A stretch of DNA of 16,197 nt from Candidatus Nomurabacteria bacterium GW2011_GWF2_43_8 (GTDB lineage Bacteria > Patescibacteriota > Minisyncoccia > Phycocordibacterales > UBA9973). Shown in pieces: positions 5,749 through 14,683 of this stretch. The translations under genes were made by a program, and so were the position numbers. The DNA lies in assembly GCA_001000035.1 (NCBI GenBank), contig LCGX01000006.1, forward strand, positions 1 to 16,197, written 5' to 3'. Position 1 is the stretch's first letter. Every line of letters begins with the position of its first letter. A model generated the notes under the pieces. That model saw nothing but the letters and a program-made list of their open reading frames with translations, was not told the DNA's origin and did no database searches.

Positions 5749-7629
5749 ATGAATTTTAAAAATAAAAATATTCAGAAACTAATTTCCTGTTTGGTTATAA
5801 TCGGGATGATGGCGCCGGCCATATTTTTATTTTCTGCCCCAAAGAAAACAGACGCCTTTCTTGGTTTTGGAGATATAGTTTTTGATGTACCGACAGAAAT
5901 TTCCACCACAAAAGAGGTTATATATACAATTCTCGAACAAGTACTTATGGCAATTGCCCGGAAAGTGCTGGAAAAAATGACACAGAGCACGGTAAATTGG
6001 ATAAACCAGGGTTTTCACGGCTCGCCGCTTTTTTTGGAAAACTCCGATTCTTTCTTTAAAGATATTGCCAAGTCAGAAGTAAAAAATTTAGTAAATTTAT
6101 TCGGCTACGACAGTTTAAAATATCCCTTCGGCAAAAATTTTGCCTTGAGCATAATAAATGACTACAAAGCAACCCTAGAAAATAATGCCGCCTACACTCT
6201 AAGCTCCGTTATAAACGATCAGGCCTATCTTTACAGTTTTCAAAACGATTTTAATGTCGGCGGATGGAACGGATTTTTGATAAACACCCAATATCCGCAG
6301 AATAATTATTTGGGGTTCCAGATGATGGCAACCGAAGCACTGGCGAGACGTGTTCAGGGAACAGGACAGACCGCCATAGAAAAAGTAAAAACTACTCTAG
6401 AGCAAGGCCAGGGATTTTTGTCTCCGCAAACCTGCCCGTCCAATCAAAAATACAACAACGGCACAAATGAATTTAATCGACCTAGTTTTAAAGAAACTAC
6501 AGAATATAATTTTACCTGCGACCCAAAAACAAGCGACAATGATTGTGAGTTAGAAAAAGAAGCTTATGATAAATCATATAATGCAAAAGTGGCAACTGAG
6601 AAAGCCGAATGGGCGGAAACTAATGAATGTCCAGGAGGATTATTTGCCACCACCCCGGGCTCCGTAGTATCAGGCCAAATAATGAAAGCGCTGGGCGCGC
6701 CTCAAGATTCAACTTCCCTCGCCGCTGCCATGGGTAACAGTTTGTCGGCGATTTTTGATGCCTTGTTAAATAAGTTTCTCGGTGATGGATTGAACTCACT
6801 CGCCAATACCGACAACCCTCCTCCGTCGCAAGACAACTGGAGTTATGACGGTCAAACTCTCGGGGGTAGCGGTAGCACAAGTCCGAATACTTTGAATATT
6901 CCTAAAAATGTTTCAATAAAACTAGGAGACACCACAAACCCTTCCAGTATCAGTATTGCCGGCGGCACGGCACCTTATTTAATAGAAATTCCACCGGAAT
7001 TTACAACAGCCAGCGCTAAAATTTCCGGTTCTACCCTCACTATTACTGGCTCGGTCCCTGGCAACACTTCAGTCACAGTTGCAGATTCATCTATACCATC
7101 TAAAAAGGCCAGTGTCCAAATTGCCGTATTTGGATCCGGAGAATTAATGATAGTTCCGGCCAATATTTCTGTTAATGTTAATGACCAAGCGAGTGCGATG
7201 ATATATGGGGGAAAGGAGCCGTATATTATGTTGACAGAACCCAACCAAGGAATAGCAATGGGGATTTTAGGGGGGTCCAGTTTGGTAGTTGCCGGACTTA
7301 GGGTAGGACAAACCGCAGTCGTGATAAAAGATTCGTCTGTCCCAGCCAAAATTGCGACAATTCCGATTTCCGTGACCAATTCCAGTGGCCTAGCTACCAT
7401 TCCGCAAGATGTTTCAATAGAAGTAGGACAAACTGTCGGCGTTACTATTTCGGGCGGTGTAGCTGGTTACATTATAGAGACTCCACCAAATGCTAGTGTG
7501 GCGACTGCGGCAATTTCCGATACCGCCCTAATAATTACAGGTGTTGCCCCAGGTCAAACCACAATCATTATCAAAGATTCATCCTCGCCAGCTCAAACTA
7601 CCAGCATTAATGTTCAAACAGTTCCATAA
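5749..7629 (+). CDS. Secreted protein with three tandem beta-sandwich (Big-like) repeats
   Basis: 626 residues from ATG 5749. An ATG at 5707 is in frame but would overlap the upstream gene and place 14 residues before a normal signal peptide, so I prefer 5749. Seen: signal peptide (basic N-terminus, hydrophobic 11-29, processing likely near residues 34-36), an amphipathic helical domain with WINQGFHGSPLF and FFKDIA, a Cys-containing region (TCPSNQ, FTCDP, NDCE, NECPGG), then TPGSVVSGQIMKALGAP...NSLSAIFDALLNKFL, which I associate with secreted proteins beside CPR VirB6-VirB4 clusters. From residue 381 there are three repeats of about 82 residues (381-462, 465-545, 547-626), each with 'P..VSI..G....I.GG..PY.I' and ending near 'V.DSS.P.K...I.V', typical of Ig/Big-type folds. 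Probably a surface or pilus-associated component; exact function unknown. Confidence 0.85.
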   Translation: MNFKNKNIQKLISCLVIIGMMAPAIFLFSAPKKTDAFLGFGDIVFDVPTEISTTKEVIYTILEQVLMAIARKVLEKMTQSTVNWINQGFHGSPLFLENSDSFFKDIAKSEVKNLVNLFGYDSLKYPFGKNFALSIINDYKATLENNAAYTLSSVINDQAYLYSFQNDFNVGGWNGFLINTQYPQNNYLGFQMMATEALARRVQGTGQTAIEKVKTTLEQGQGFLSPQTCPSNQKYNNGTNEFNRPSFKETTEYNFTCDPKTSDNDCELEKEAYDKSYNAKVATEKAEWAETNECPGGLFATTPGSVVSGQIMKALGAPQDSTSLAAAMGNSLSAIFDALLNKFLGDGLNSLANTDNPPPSQDNWSYDGQTLGGSGSTSPNTLNIPKNVSIKLGDTTNPSSISIAGGTAPYLIEIPPEFTTASAKISGSTLTITGSVPGNTSVTVADSSIPSKKASVQIAVFGSGELMIVPANISVNVNDQASAMIYGGKEPYIMLTEPNQGIAMGILGGSSLVVAGLRVGQTAVVIKDSSVPAKIATIPISVTNSSGLATIPQDVSIEVGQTVGVTISGGVAGYIIETPPNASVATAAISDTALIITGVAPGQTTIIIKDSSSPAQTTSINVQTVP

Positions 7630-7694
7630 ATGAAAAAAATTTCGCCCTGCATTTCCCCTTTCCCGTACTAAATTTTTGAGCAAATGATATAAAA

Positions 7695-9959
7695 ATGGAG
7701 ATAATTACAGAGAAAAAAAATAAATTAAAACCAAAAACTAAAAATAAAATTTTAGTACTGGGATTTATATTAATCGCCCTTGCCGGAATTTTTGGTATTG
7801 GAAAAAAAGCGGAGGCGCAAGGCACGACAGAACCATTGGGAACCTGTGTAATGAGGAATAGCGAAGGGGAAGAGAAACCATGGGAAAAAAAGACATCAAC
7901 GCAATGTGATGATATGGACGGCAGCCCAATTTATGGCACAAAAGTACGCTGGGATGCATATCCCGTAGATACAGACACCACTATCGGATATTGCATTGCT
8001 GCCGATGGAACTGTCACAGAAACCATAGAAAGTAAATGCACGGGGAATTGGACTACCACAAAACCAAACATAGGAATTATTGATCCCTCAGGTAAAGTAA
8101 AAACTGAAACAGAAGATGACGGAGCAGATAAATCAGAGTTTGAAAAACAAATCAATATGGGTTGTGATGATTTATGGAATTCTTCCTTGAGTGGGTGTTT
8201 TTTACAAATCGTTTATTGGATTTTTCACGATATACCAGCATTTTTTCTCTACCAAATGGCATATTTTTTTAATGTCATGATATCTGTTTCATTAGATAGT
8301 GCCCTGTTTTCCCATACCTTTGTATCTGAAGCATGGATGGTTGTGCGTGACCTTTCCAATATTTTTTTCATTCTCATCTTGCTTTATATAGCGGTACAAA
8401 TTATTTTAGATTTGGGCGGACATGAAGCCAAAAAAATGATAGCAAACGTTATAATAATCGCCCTGCTCATAAATTTCTCTATGTTTTTTACTAAAGTAAT
8501 TATTGATTCTTCAAATATTTTAGCACTGGTTTTTTACAACAAGCTCCAGGTTGATACCAAGGTGAATGGACAACCAAGAGATTACGCGTCGGTTGCGGGA
8601 GAAAAAGATGTCGCGGGGGGTATGGTGGCCGCTTTTGATCCTACTACTAAATTACAACAGCCGTTTTTTGACGAGGTAAAAAAAATATATGTAAATGGTG
8701 AGTACAAAGGAGTGGCGGACAAATTACCCTTAGGAATAATACTCTCTGTTATTCTACTCGCCGGGTTTATTATGGGCTTTACGATATACGCTCTTTTTAT
8801 ATCAGGCATAAGTTTTGTCGGCCGGTTAATTGAACTTTGGATTCTAATTATTGCCTCTCCTTTTGCTTTTATGTCTTGGACGATACCACAAATGAAACGC
8901 ATAGGAGACTGGGGTTGGGATGGCTGGCTCAAGCGCCTAATTACAGCATCATTTATGGCGCCGGCTTTTATGTTTTTCTTGTATTTCATATTTTTATTGA
9001 TTAGTTCAAATATTTTTGACGTCTTGGTAAAACCGAGTGCGCCTGGAGAAAAAGATGCGGCCGGGGTAATAAAAATGTTGCTGGGAATAATCCTGCCGAC
9101 AATGTTGATTTTAATTCTTCTCCTGAAATCAGTAAAACTGGCAAAAGCCGGATCGGGGCAATTTGGAGAAACATTAACTAAAGGAGCTGCCACGGTAGGT
9201 AAACTTGCATTGGGCGGCTTAACGGCAGGAGCTGGAGCGCTAGCTCTTGGAGGAACAGCAATGGCTCTTCGGGGAACCATTGGCCGTGGAGCGGCTAATT
9301 TAGCGGAAGGTAATAGAATGAGAGATTGGGCGGCGAAAAGTGGATTTGGTAAATTTATATCAAATAGATTAAGTGGAGTTGCTTCAAGTAGTTTTGATGC
9401 TCGGGGAGTAAAAATTGGGGGAAAGAATTTGGCTGGAATGACGGGTATGAATTTGGGCAAGGCCCAAGAAGGAGGTTTTGCCAAAGCTAGGGAAGAAAAA
9501 GTAAAAAGGGAGGAAGAATTTGCAAATAAACGACTAGATACGAGTGATTATGGAATAGCTAAAATGACAAAAGGGGGTATGACGACCGACCAAGCGAATA
9601 GGATTTTAGGTCAGATGGATGCTGGGGGAATGCAAATGACTGGGGTAGAAAGATTGCAGCACCACGCAGCTTTGACGGGCGGAGGTATGACGCTCAAAGA
9701 TGCTAAAATTGCAGCATTACATATGAACACCACTAGAAGAAAAGAATATGCTGATAGAAAAGAAAAATGGACCATGTCTAACAGGATTGCAGCAAATAAA
9801 ATAAGAAAGGATGTAAAGACACAACAAGAGCAACAAACTATGGCGCAAGTAATGGCAGCACTTGCAAAAGCTCAAGCTGCTGCTGCTTCTACTACCACAC
9901 CAACCACTCCACCAGCAACGGGAGGCGGAGGACATGGAGGCGGAGCGCCACGCCCATAG
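7695..9959 (+). CDS. VirB6/TrbL-like polytopic inner-membrane protein of a type IV secretion system
   Basis: 754 residues. N-terminal signal or first membrane helix (about 19-36), then an exported region with two cysteine modules (GTC51...TQC71 and GYC100...SKC115), then hydrophobic segments around 160-205, 216-240, 248-282, 346-385, 418-440 and 458-476. Between them lies SPFAFMSWTIPQMK...WGWDGWLKRLI (about 390-417), a Trp-rich cytoplasmic loop characteristic of VirB6-like proteins in CPR clusters. After the last helix come a Gly/Ala-rich stretch, a charged coiled region and an Ala/Thr/Pro tail ending GGGGHGGGAPRP. Expected role: membrane channel component working with VirB4 and PrgI. TGA-TATAAA lies at 7685-7693, immediately before the ATG, so the message from that box would start inside the gene; the 65-base gap before it shows nothing else. 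Confidence 0.85.
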   Translation: MEIITEKKNKLKPKTKNKILVLGFILIALAGIFGIGKKAEAQGTTEPLGTCVMRNSEGEEKPWEKKTSTQCDDMDGSPIYGTKVRWDAYPVDTDTTIGYCIAADGTVTETIESKCTGNWTTTKPNIGIIDPSGKVKTETEDDGADKSEFEKQINMGCDDLWNSSLSGCFLQIVYWIFHDIPAFFLYQMAYFFNVMISVSLDSALFSHTFVSEAWMVVRDLSNIFFILILLYIAVQIILDLGGHEAKKMIANVIIIALLINFSMFFTKVIIDSSNILALVFYNKLQVDTKVNGQPRDYASVAGEKDVAGGMVAAFDPTTKLQQPFFDEVKKIYVNGEYKGVADKLPLGIILSVILLAGFIMGFTIYALFISGISFVGRLIELWILIIASPFAFMSWTIPQMKRIGDWGWDGWLKRLITASFMAPAFMFFLYFIFLLISSNIFDVLVKPSAPGEKDAAGVIKMLLGIILPTMLILILLLKSVKLAKAGSGQFGETLTKGAATVGKLALGGLTAGAGALALGGTAMALRGTIGRGAANLAEGNRMRDWAAKSGFGKFISNRLSGVASSSFDARGVKIGGKNLAGMTGMNLGKAQEGGFAKAREEKVKREEEFANKRLDTSDYGIAKMTKGGMTTDQANRILGQMDAGGMQMTGVERLQHHAALTGGGMTLKDAKIAALHMNTTRRKEYADRKEKWTMSNRIAANKIRKDVKTQQEQQTMAQVMAALAKAQAAAASTTTPTTPPATGGGGHGGGAPRP

Positions 9960-9982
9960 TTAATTAATAAATAAAAAAACAA

Positions 9983-10720
9983 ATGGATCCAGAAACAGAA
10001 AAAATAATAAAAGAACAGATGAAAAAAATACCCGAAGAGGTAAGAAAGCTTTTGGCTGATCCTAAATTAAACGATAAATTTCTTATTGTAGGAAAAAAAT
10101 ACGGAATGAACATCGAACAAATGGGTATTTTCCAAACGGAAACAATGTTGATGATGCTGGGTTTAACGCACCCGGACAAATATTCCGAAGAGTTAAAAAA
10201 CCGTTTAAAGATAAGCGAAGAAAAAGTGGATAGTATTGTGGTAGATGTAAATCAAGAAATTTTAAGCGGAATTCGAGAAAAATTGAAGGAGGCATATGAA
10301 GAATCAAGTGATGGTTCAGGTGAGGGAGAGGGTGAAGAAAAATTAACAGAAATTAATGAAGCAGAGATAAAATTAACGCCTCTTAACACCGAGGAAGATA
10401 CCAAAAATGCGCAAGTGTTAAGTAAAGCCGGTATTAGTTTTGTCGAGCCCAGTCCTATTCCAAATCCAAATAATGGAAAAGTGACAGAAAACAGGGAAGA
10501 AATATTAAAAAAAATAGAAAAACCGGAACTAATAGAAAAACCCAAGGAAGAAATACACCCGATTTTAGTGCAAAAGTTGTCCGCTCCCGTCCAAGCCCCG
10601 ATAGTAAAGACAGAACATTCTCCGGACAGCATCGCCAAGCCCAACATACCGACCCAGGCGAGCGTAAAACCAAAGATACCGGATATCACCGTAGACCCGT
10701 ACAGAGAGCTGCCCGAGTAA
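9983..10720 (+). CDS. Cytoplasmic acidic/Pro-rich protein of the secretion cluster, function unknown
   Basis: 245 residues with no signal peptide or membrane segment. The first 105 residues are predicted helical: EQMKKIPEEVRKLLADPKLNDKF...YGMNIEQMGIFQTETMLMMLGL...YSEELKNRLKISEEKVDSIVVDVNQEILSGIREKL, a compact domain that I associate with CPR genes next to VirB6/PrgI clusters. The rest is acidic (GEGEGEEK) and then proline/lysine-rich with repeated KPEL/KPKEE/KPNI/KPKI, probably disordered. It lies between VirB6-like and PrgI genes with gaps of 23 and 16 bases, so it is probably cotranscribed and may be an adaptor or assembly factor. That role is inferred from position only. Confidence 0.75.
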   Translation: MDPETEKIIKEQMKKIPEEVRKLLADPKLNDKFLIVGKKYGMNIEQMGIFQTETMLMMLGLTHPDKYSEELKNRLKISEEKVDSIVVDVNQEILSGIREKLKEAYEESSDGSGEGEGEEKLTEINEAEIKLTPLNTEEDTKNAQVLSKAGISFVEPSPIPNPNNGKVTENREEILKKIEKPELIEKPKEEIHPILVQKLSAPVQAPIVKTEHSPDSIAKPNIPTQASVKPKIPDITVDPYRELPE

Positions 10721-10736
10721 GTTAAAAATAATATTT

Positions 10737-11171
10737 ATGCAATTTAAAGTTCCACAATTTTTAGACATAGAAGATAAGATTTTCGGCCCTTTCACTTTCC
10801 GGCAATTTGTTTATTTGGCGGGCGGAGCGGGCCTATGCTTCATATTTTACAAACTGCTGGGTCTCCTGTTGGGAGCGATACCAATTCTAGCTATCGCCGG
10901 ATTCGTCTTGGCGTTAACTTTTTACCGGCCGAATAACAAGCCCTTTATCAATATGATAGAATCTGGATTTAAATTCTTTATGCAGAGCAAGCTTTATATC
11001 TGGAAAAAGCACGCAGACAAAGTCATGAACGAGAAGATGCGAATCGCCCGGGAAAACAAGAATCAAGCGATCGGGGAATTGGGGACGAAATTGAGCGGGG
11101 AAAGGCTCCGGGATCTGGCTTGGAGCTTGAATGTATTGGATTTAAGCAAAAATAAAAACAGCACGCAATAA
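10737..11171 (+). CDS. PrgI family membrane protein
   Basis: 144 residues. The beginning FKVPQFLDIEDKIFGPFTFRQFVYL is the hallmark of PrgI-type proteins, followed by two hydrophobic segments (about 25-42 and 45-62), then FYRPNNKPFINMIESGFKFF and a basic cytoplasmic tail. PrgI proteins are small membrane partners of the VirB4 ATPase in Gram-positive type IV secretion systems, broadly comparable with VirB3. The position directly before the TraC-like and VirB4 genes fits. No Shine-Dalgarno is visible; the gap to the next gene is six bases. Confidence 0.9.
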   Translation: MQFKVPQFLDIEDKIFGPFTFRQFVYLAGGAGLCFIFYKLLGLLLGAIPILAIAGFVLALTFYRPNNKPFINMIESGFKFFMQSKLYIWKKHADKVMNEKMRIARENKNQAIGELGTKLSGERLRDLAWSLNVLDLSKNKNSTQ

Positions 11172-11177
11172 AACATT

Positions 11178-11816
11178 ATGGCCTTAAAAGCAAAAGCAAC
11201 ACAAGAATTTACGCCGATCAAAGAAGTGCGCGACGGGATAATCGCGCTGAAAAACGGCGAGCTCCGGGCTATTGTGCTCGCCAACTCGGTTAACCTATCC
11301 TTAAAATCGGATGATGAACAGCGGGCAACGATATTGCAATTCCAGAATTTTCTCAACACCCTGGATTTTTCCGTCCAGATATCCGTCCAATCCCGCCGTT
11401 TGGACATCCGACCTTATCTGCTTTTGTTGGAAAATAGAATAAAAGTTCAGAACGAACCGCTTTTGAAGCTTCAGACCCGGGAATATATAGAATTCATTCG
11501 GAATTTCACCGAATCGGTCAGTATAATGACAAAAAGTTTCTTCCTGGTAGTGCCTTATACCCATACGACTCTCCAGTCGGACTCCGGAATATTCCAAAAA
11601 TTATTCGGGAGAAAGAGCAAAGAAGAGGCGCGGGCCGCGCACCAGGTGGATTTTGAGGAAAAGCGGTCCCAACTGGAAGAAAGAGTAGCCGTTATCCAAC
11701 AGGGGCTTTCCCGTTGCGGAATAAATTCAGCTCAATTGGGCACCGAAGAGGTAGTGGAAGTATTTTACAAAGTTTTCAACCCGGGAGAGATAGAAGGGAA
11801 AATTAAGTTGGAATAA
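11178..11816 (+). CDS. TraC/VirB4 N-terminal-like protein
   Basis: 212 residues, cytoplasmic, with no Walker motifs. Seen: TPIKEVRDGIIALKNGELRAIVLANSVN (beta-rich start), LKSDDEQRATILQFQNFLNTLDFSVQISVQSRRLDI and MTKSFFLVVPY, the pattern of the N-terminal domain of VirB4/TraC proteins. The following gene encodes a VirB4 that already has its own N-terminal domain, so this is a separate paralogous subunit rather than half of a broken gene. A helical region (about 140-185) precedes the C-terminus (EVVEVFYKVFNPGE). It probably packs with VirB4 and PrgI at the membrane. The gap to VirB4 is four bases. Confidence 0.8.
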   Translation: MALKAKATQEFTPIKEVRDGIIALKNGELRAIVLANSVNLSLKSDDEQRATILQFQNFLNTLDFSVQISVQSRRLDIRPYLLLLENRIKVQNEPLLKLQTREYIEFIRNFTESVSIMTKSFFLVVPYTHTTLQSDSGIFQKLFGRKSKEEARAAHQVDFEEKRSQLEERVAVIQQGLSRCGINSAQLGTEEVVEVFYKVFNPGEIEGKIKLE

Positions 11817-11820
11817 AAAT

Positions 11821-13671
11821 ATGATGGAATTTTTCAAAAAATTACTCGGAAAACAAAGAGTGGCTGTCGGAGGAGAGGCGCGGGCTTCCACGCTCCCGGT
11901 CTTGCCGGAAGAAATCTACGAATCCGCCACTTTGGAGCTTCAAGATGTCATCGCGCCGTCCGCTCTAAAAATCGAATCCAAGTCCATCAACCTGGGCGAC
12001 AAAATCGCGCGCACTTTTTTCATAATATCCTATCCGAGATTCTTGACGGACAATTGGTTCTCCCCGATAATCAATTTGGATAAAGTTTTTGACATTTCCA
12101 TTTTTATCCACCCGATCGATACCTCGCTCATGCTCCGGCAATTCCAAAAAAAAGTCGCGGAGGTGCAGAGCCAGATCTCCGTGCGCGAAGCGAAAGGAAT
12201 GGTGCGTGACCCAATGCTCGATACCGCTTACCAGGACCTGGAGGGGTTGCGCGACAATCTGATCCAGGCGCAGGAAAAAATGTTCGACGTTGGCATTTAC
12301 ATTACCATTTACGCCGACAACGAGATGGAGCTCTTCAAGACGGAAAACGAAGTGAAATCAATGCTCGAATCAAAGCTCATCTACATCAAGCCGGCGCTTT
12401 TCCAGCAAGAAGAGGGTTTCAAGAGCGTTATCCCGATAAACACAGACCTGCTCAATATCCACCAAAAGCTGAATTCCGAGCCGCTTTCCAGCGTTTTCCC
12501 GTTCATTTCCTTCGACCTAACCTCCGACAAAGGCATTCTTTACGGCATCAACCGGCACAATTCCAGTTTGGTGATTTTTGACCGGTTTTCCCTGGAAAAT
12601 TACAACTCGGTGACGTTCGCCAAGTCCGGTTCGGGAAAATCATACGCGACCAAACTGGAAATTCTGCGCTCGCTGATGTTCGACACGGACGTCATCGTGA
12701 TAGACCCGGAAAGAGAATACGAATTCCTGTCGGAAACCGTGGGCGGGCGATATTTCAATATTTCGCTCTCCTCTGACCACCACATCAACCCTTTTGACTT
12801 GCCGATTCCGCGCGAGGATGAAACAAACGAGGACCTTCTGCGTTCAAACATCATTAATTTGGTCGGGCTTTTTCGGCTGATGCTGGGCGGACTCTCCCCG
12901 GAAGAGGACTCGATGGTGGATCGGGCCATTTCCGAGACCTACGCGATAAAAGACATCACTCCGGAATTGGATTTTTCGAACATCGAGCCCCCGCTTCTTT
13001 CCGATTTTGAAATGGTGCTCTCGGGAATGGACGGAAGCGATTCGATCGTCGCCCGGCTGGTGAAATATACGCGCGGATCCTGGGCGACTTTTCTGAATAA
13101 GCCGTCCAACGTGGATATCAATAAAAAATTCGTCGTCTTTTCCGTCCGCGACATGGAAGACGAATTAAAACCGGTCGCGATGTACATCGTCATGCATTAT
13201 ATCTGGAACACGATACGCAAAAATCTGAAAAAACGCCTCCTGGTAGTGGATGAGGCCTGGTGGATGATGAAATCGGAAGATACGGCATCGTTCCTCTATT
13301 CAATCGCCAAAAGAGGCAGAAAATATTATCTGGGGCTTTCCACCATTACCCAGGACGCGGCCGACTTTATGAAATCTTCTTACGGAGTTCCGATAATCAC
13401 CAACTCTTCCATCCAGCTTCTTCTTAAACAATCGCCGACCACTATTGATTTATTACAACAAACCTTCAACCTCACCGACGAGGAAAAATATCTGCTTTTG
13501 GAGTCTGGAGTGGGGGAAGGGATATTCTTCGCCGGATTAAAGCATGTCGCCATAAAAATCGTCGCTTCTTACACCGAGGATCAGATAATTACTTCCGATC
13601 CTTCGCAGATACTGCTCAACAAAAAAGCCAAACAGGAGCAAGAAGCGGCAAGTTTGGCAGAAAAAAAATAA
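11821..13671 (+). CDS. virB4: VirB4-family type IV secretion ATPase
   Basis: 616 residues. The N-terminal domain (about 30-230) has ARTFFIISYPRFL and FDISIFIHPID. The ATPase domain has Walker A AKSGSGKS (A267-S274), a Walker B RLLVVDEAW (D477, E478) and a downstream LSTITQDAADF motif (Q511, D512). IDPEREYEFL after Walker A and INPFDLP are typical of VirB4/TraC/TraU proteins. It powers substrate export or pilus assembly on the cytoplasmic face. It is shorter than proteobacterial VirB4 (about 800 residues), as expected for Gram-positive and CPR forms. Two ATGs stand in tandem at the start (ATGATG). Its codons are visibly richer in G+C than those of the VirB6-like and beta-repeat genes. No coupling protein (VirD4) is seen nearby. 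Confidence 0.95.
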   Translation: MMEFFKKLLGKQRVAVGGEARASTLPVLPEEIYESATLELQDVIAPSALKIESKSINLGDKIARTFFIISYPRFLTDNWFSPIINLDKVFDISIFIHPIDTSLMLRQFQKKVAEVQSQISVREAKGMVRDPMLDTAYQDLEGLRDNLIQAQEKMFDVGIYITIYADNEMELFKTENEVKSMLESKLIYIKPALFQQEEGFKSVIPINTDLLNIHQKLNSEPLSSVFPFISFDLTSDKGILYGINRHNSSLVIFDRFSLENYNSVTFAKSGSGKSYATKLEILRSLMFDTDVIVIDPEREYEFLSETVGGRYFNISLSSDHHINPFDLPIPREDETNEDLLRSNIINLVGLFRLMLGGLSPEEDSMVDRAISETYAIKDITPELDFSNIEPPLLSDFEMVLSGMDGSDSIVARLVKYTRGSWATFLNKPSNVDINKKFVVFSVRDMEDELKPVAMYIVMHYIWNTIRKNLKKRLLVVDEAWWMMKSEDTASFLYSIAKRGRKYYLGLSTITQDAADFMKSSYGVPIITNSSIQLLLKQSPTTIDLLQQTFNLTDEEKYLLLESGVGEGIFFAGLKHVAIKIVASYTEDQIITSDPSQILLNKKAKQEQEAASLAEKK

Positions 13672-13684
13672 AAAATGGTATAAT
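13654..13684 (+). promoter_or_regulatory. Promoter before the secreted Ig-like protein (TTGGCA / TGG-TATAAT)
   Basis: TTGGCA (13654-13659) and extended -10 TGG-TATAAT (13676-13684) with a 19-base spacer. The -35 is tentative and lies in the end of the VirB4 gene. The -10 box ends six bases before the ATG at 13691, so the transcript is probably leaderless. The string TGGTATAATTAAA is shared with the site at 4757. Confidence 0.7.
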
Positions 13685-13690
13685 TAAAAT

Positions 13691-14677
13691 ATGAAATCGA
13701 GACTTTTTTTAATAACTTCAATCATTCTACTTGCACTATTTGCAATCATTTTACCGCTTAAGACAAACGCCGCTTCTTCCAGCAGTATTTTGGTCAATGT
13801 CGCTCCGGAAAATCCGGCCCCGAATGAAAATACAACCATAACTCTAAACAGCTATGTCAACAATCTTGACAGCGTCATGATAGCCTGGTCCGTGAACGGC
13901 AAAAACGTTCTGTCGGGAATCGGAAAAAAATCTTTTCTGTTGAACGCTCCGGCGGCGGGCGGGGAAACGAGTGTTGTAGCTACTGTAGAGTTGCCCGACG
14001 GCGCGATAAGTACAAAAGTGGTGATAAGGCCCGCCGTTATGGAACTCCTTTGGCAGGCGACCGATTCTTACGTTCCGCCATTTTACCGGGGCAAAGCCCT
14101 GCCGACACCCGACAGTGAGGTAAAAATCGTAGCAATGCCGGAAATCAGGGTCGGCTCCACCACGGTAAATCCTAAAAATATGGTTTATGCCTGGAAGAAG
14201 GATTATACCAATAATCAGGACGGTTCCGGCTATGGCAAGAATTCTTTTTTCTTCACCAACGATTATTTGGACGATTCCAACACCATCAGCGTAATCGCTT
14301 CGACGACCGACCAAAAATACTCGTCGGAAGCCAGCCTGAATATCCGGACCTACCAGCCGAAGATACTATTTTACAAAAATGACGCCAATTTAGGAACGGT
14401 CTGGGAACAGGCACTCTCGGACGGACATACAATATTGGGAGACGAGATAATAGAAGCGTCTCCGTATTTCATATCGCCTAAAGATATAAGGATTCCGTCG
14501 CTTATTTGGAACTGGTCCATCAACGGCAGTTCGGTGGACATTTTGGGCATCAGAAAAAATCTGATGCCGCTTACTGTGCAGACCGGCGTTTCCGGAACAT
14601 CGATAATAAAGCTGGAAATTAACAATAAATACAAACTTTTCGAAACCGCTAGCAAAGAAATCAGTGTGGAATTTTAA
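13691..14677 (+). CDS. Secreted Ig-like beta-sandwich protein, function unknown
   Basis: 328 residues with a clear signal peptide (MKSR, hydrophobic core about 5-21, TNA before residues 27-28). The mature part looks all-beta: APENPAPNENTTITLNSY...AWSVNGKNVLSG (first Ig/PKD-like unit, about 30-110), a middle unit with MVYAWKKDYTNNQDGSGYGKNSFFF, and a third with SLIWNWSINGSSVDILGIR. Each unit holds a W-x-x-[ND]-G or W-K-[KR]-D type strand followed by a 'GYGKNS/GIGKKS/GIRKN' turn, so they may be diverged repeats. No membrane anchor or catalytic motif is seen. It has its own promoter and lies six bases before the pilin/hydrolase gene, so it is probably an exported partner of that protein. Confidence 0.8.
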   Translation: MKSRLFLITSIILLALFAIILPLKTNAASSSSILVNVAPENPAPNENTTITLNSYVNNLDSVMIAWSVNGKNVLSGIGKKSFLLNAPAAGGETSVVATVELPDGAISTKVVIRPAVMELLWQATDSYVPPFYRGKALPTPDSEVKIVAMPEIRVGSTTVNPKNMVYAWKKDYTNNQDGSGYGKNSFFFTNDYLDDSNTISVIASTTDQKYSSEASLNIRTYQPKILFYKNDANLGTVWEQALSDGHTILGDEIIEASPYFISPKDIRIPSLIWNWSINGSSVDILGIRKNLMPLTVQTGVSGTSIIKLEINNKYKLFETASKEISVEF

Positions 14678-14683
14678 TTTGAA

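Noticed and set aside
7630..7694. A small RNA or terminator in the largest intergenic gap
   Set aside because: No stable stem followed by a T-run and no recognisable RNA motif; only a pyrimidine-rich stretch and the -10-like box are seen.
8582..9484. A 300-residue minus-strand open frame inside the VirB6-like gene
   Set aside because: Its product is a Pro/Ala/Lys-rich translation with no domain, and the plus strand there carries clear membrane helices and conserved VirB6-like sequence. It is an antisense shadow.
11178..13671. A VirB4 gene split by a frameshift into 11178-11816 and 11821-13671
   Set aside because: The second frame already contains a full N-terminal domain before its Walker A motif, and the first has its own start and stop with a four-base gap. 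Two separate genes are more likely.
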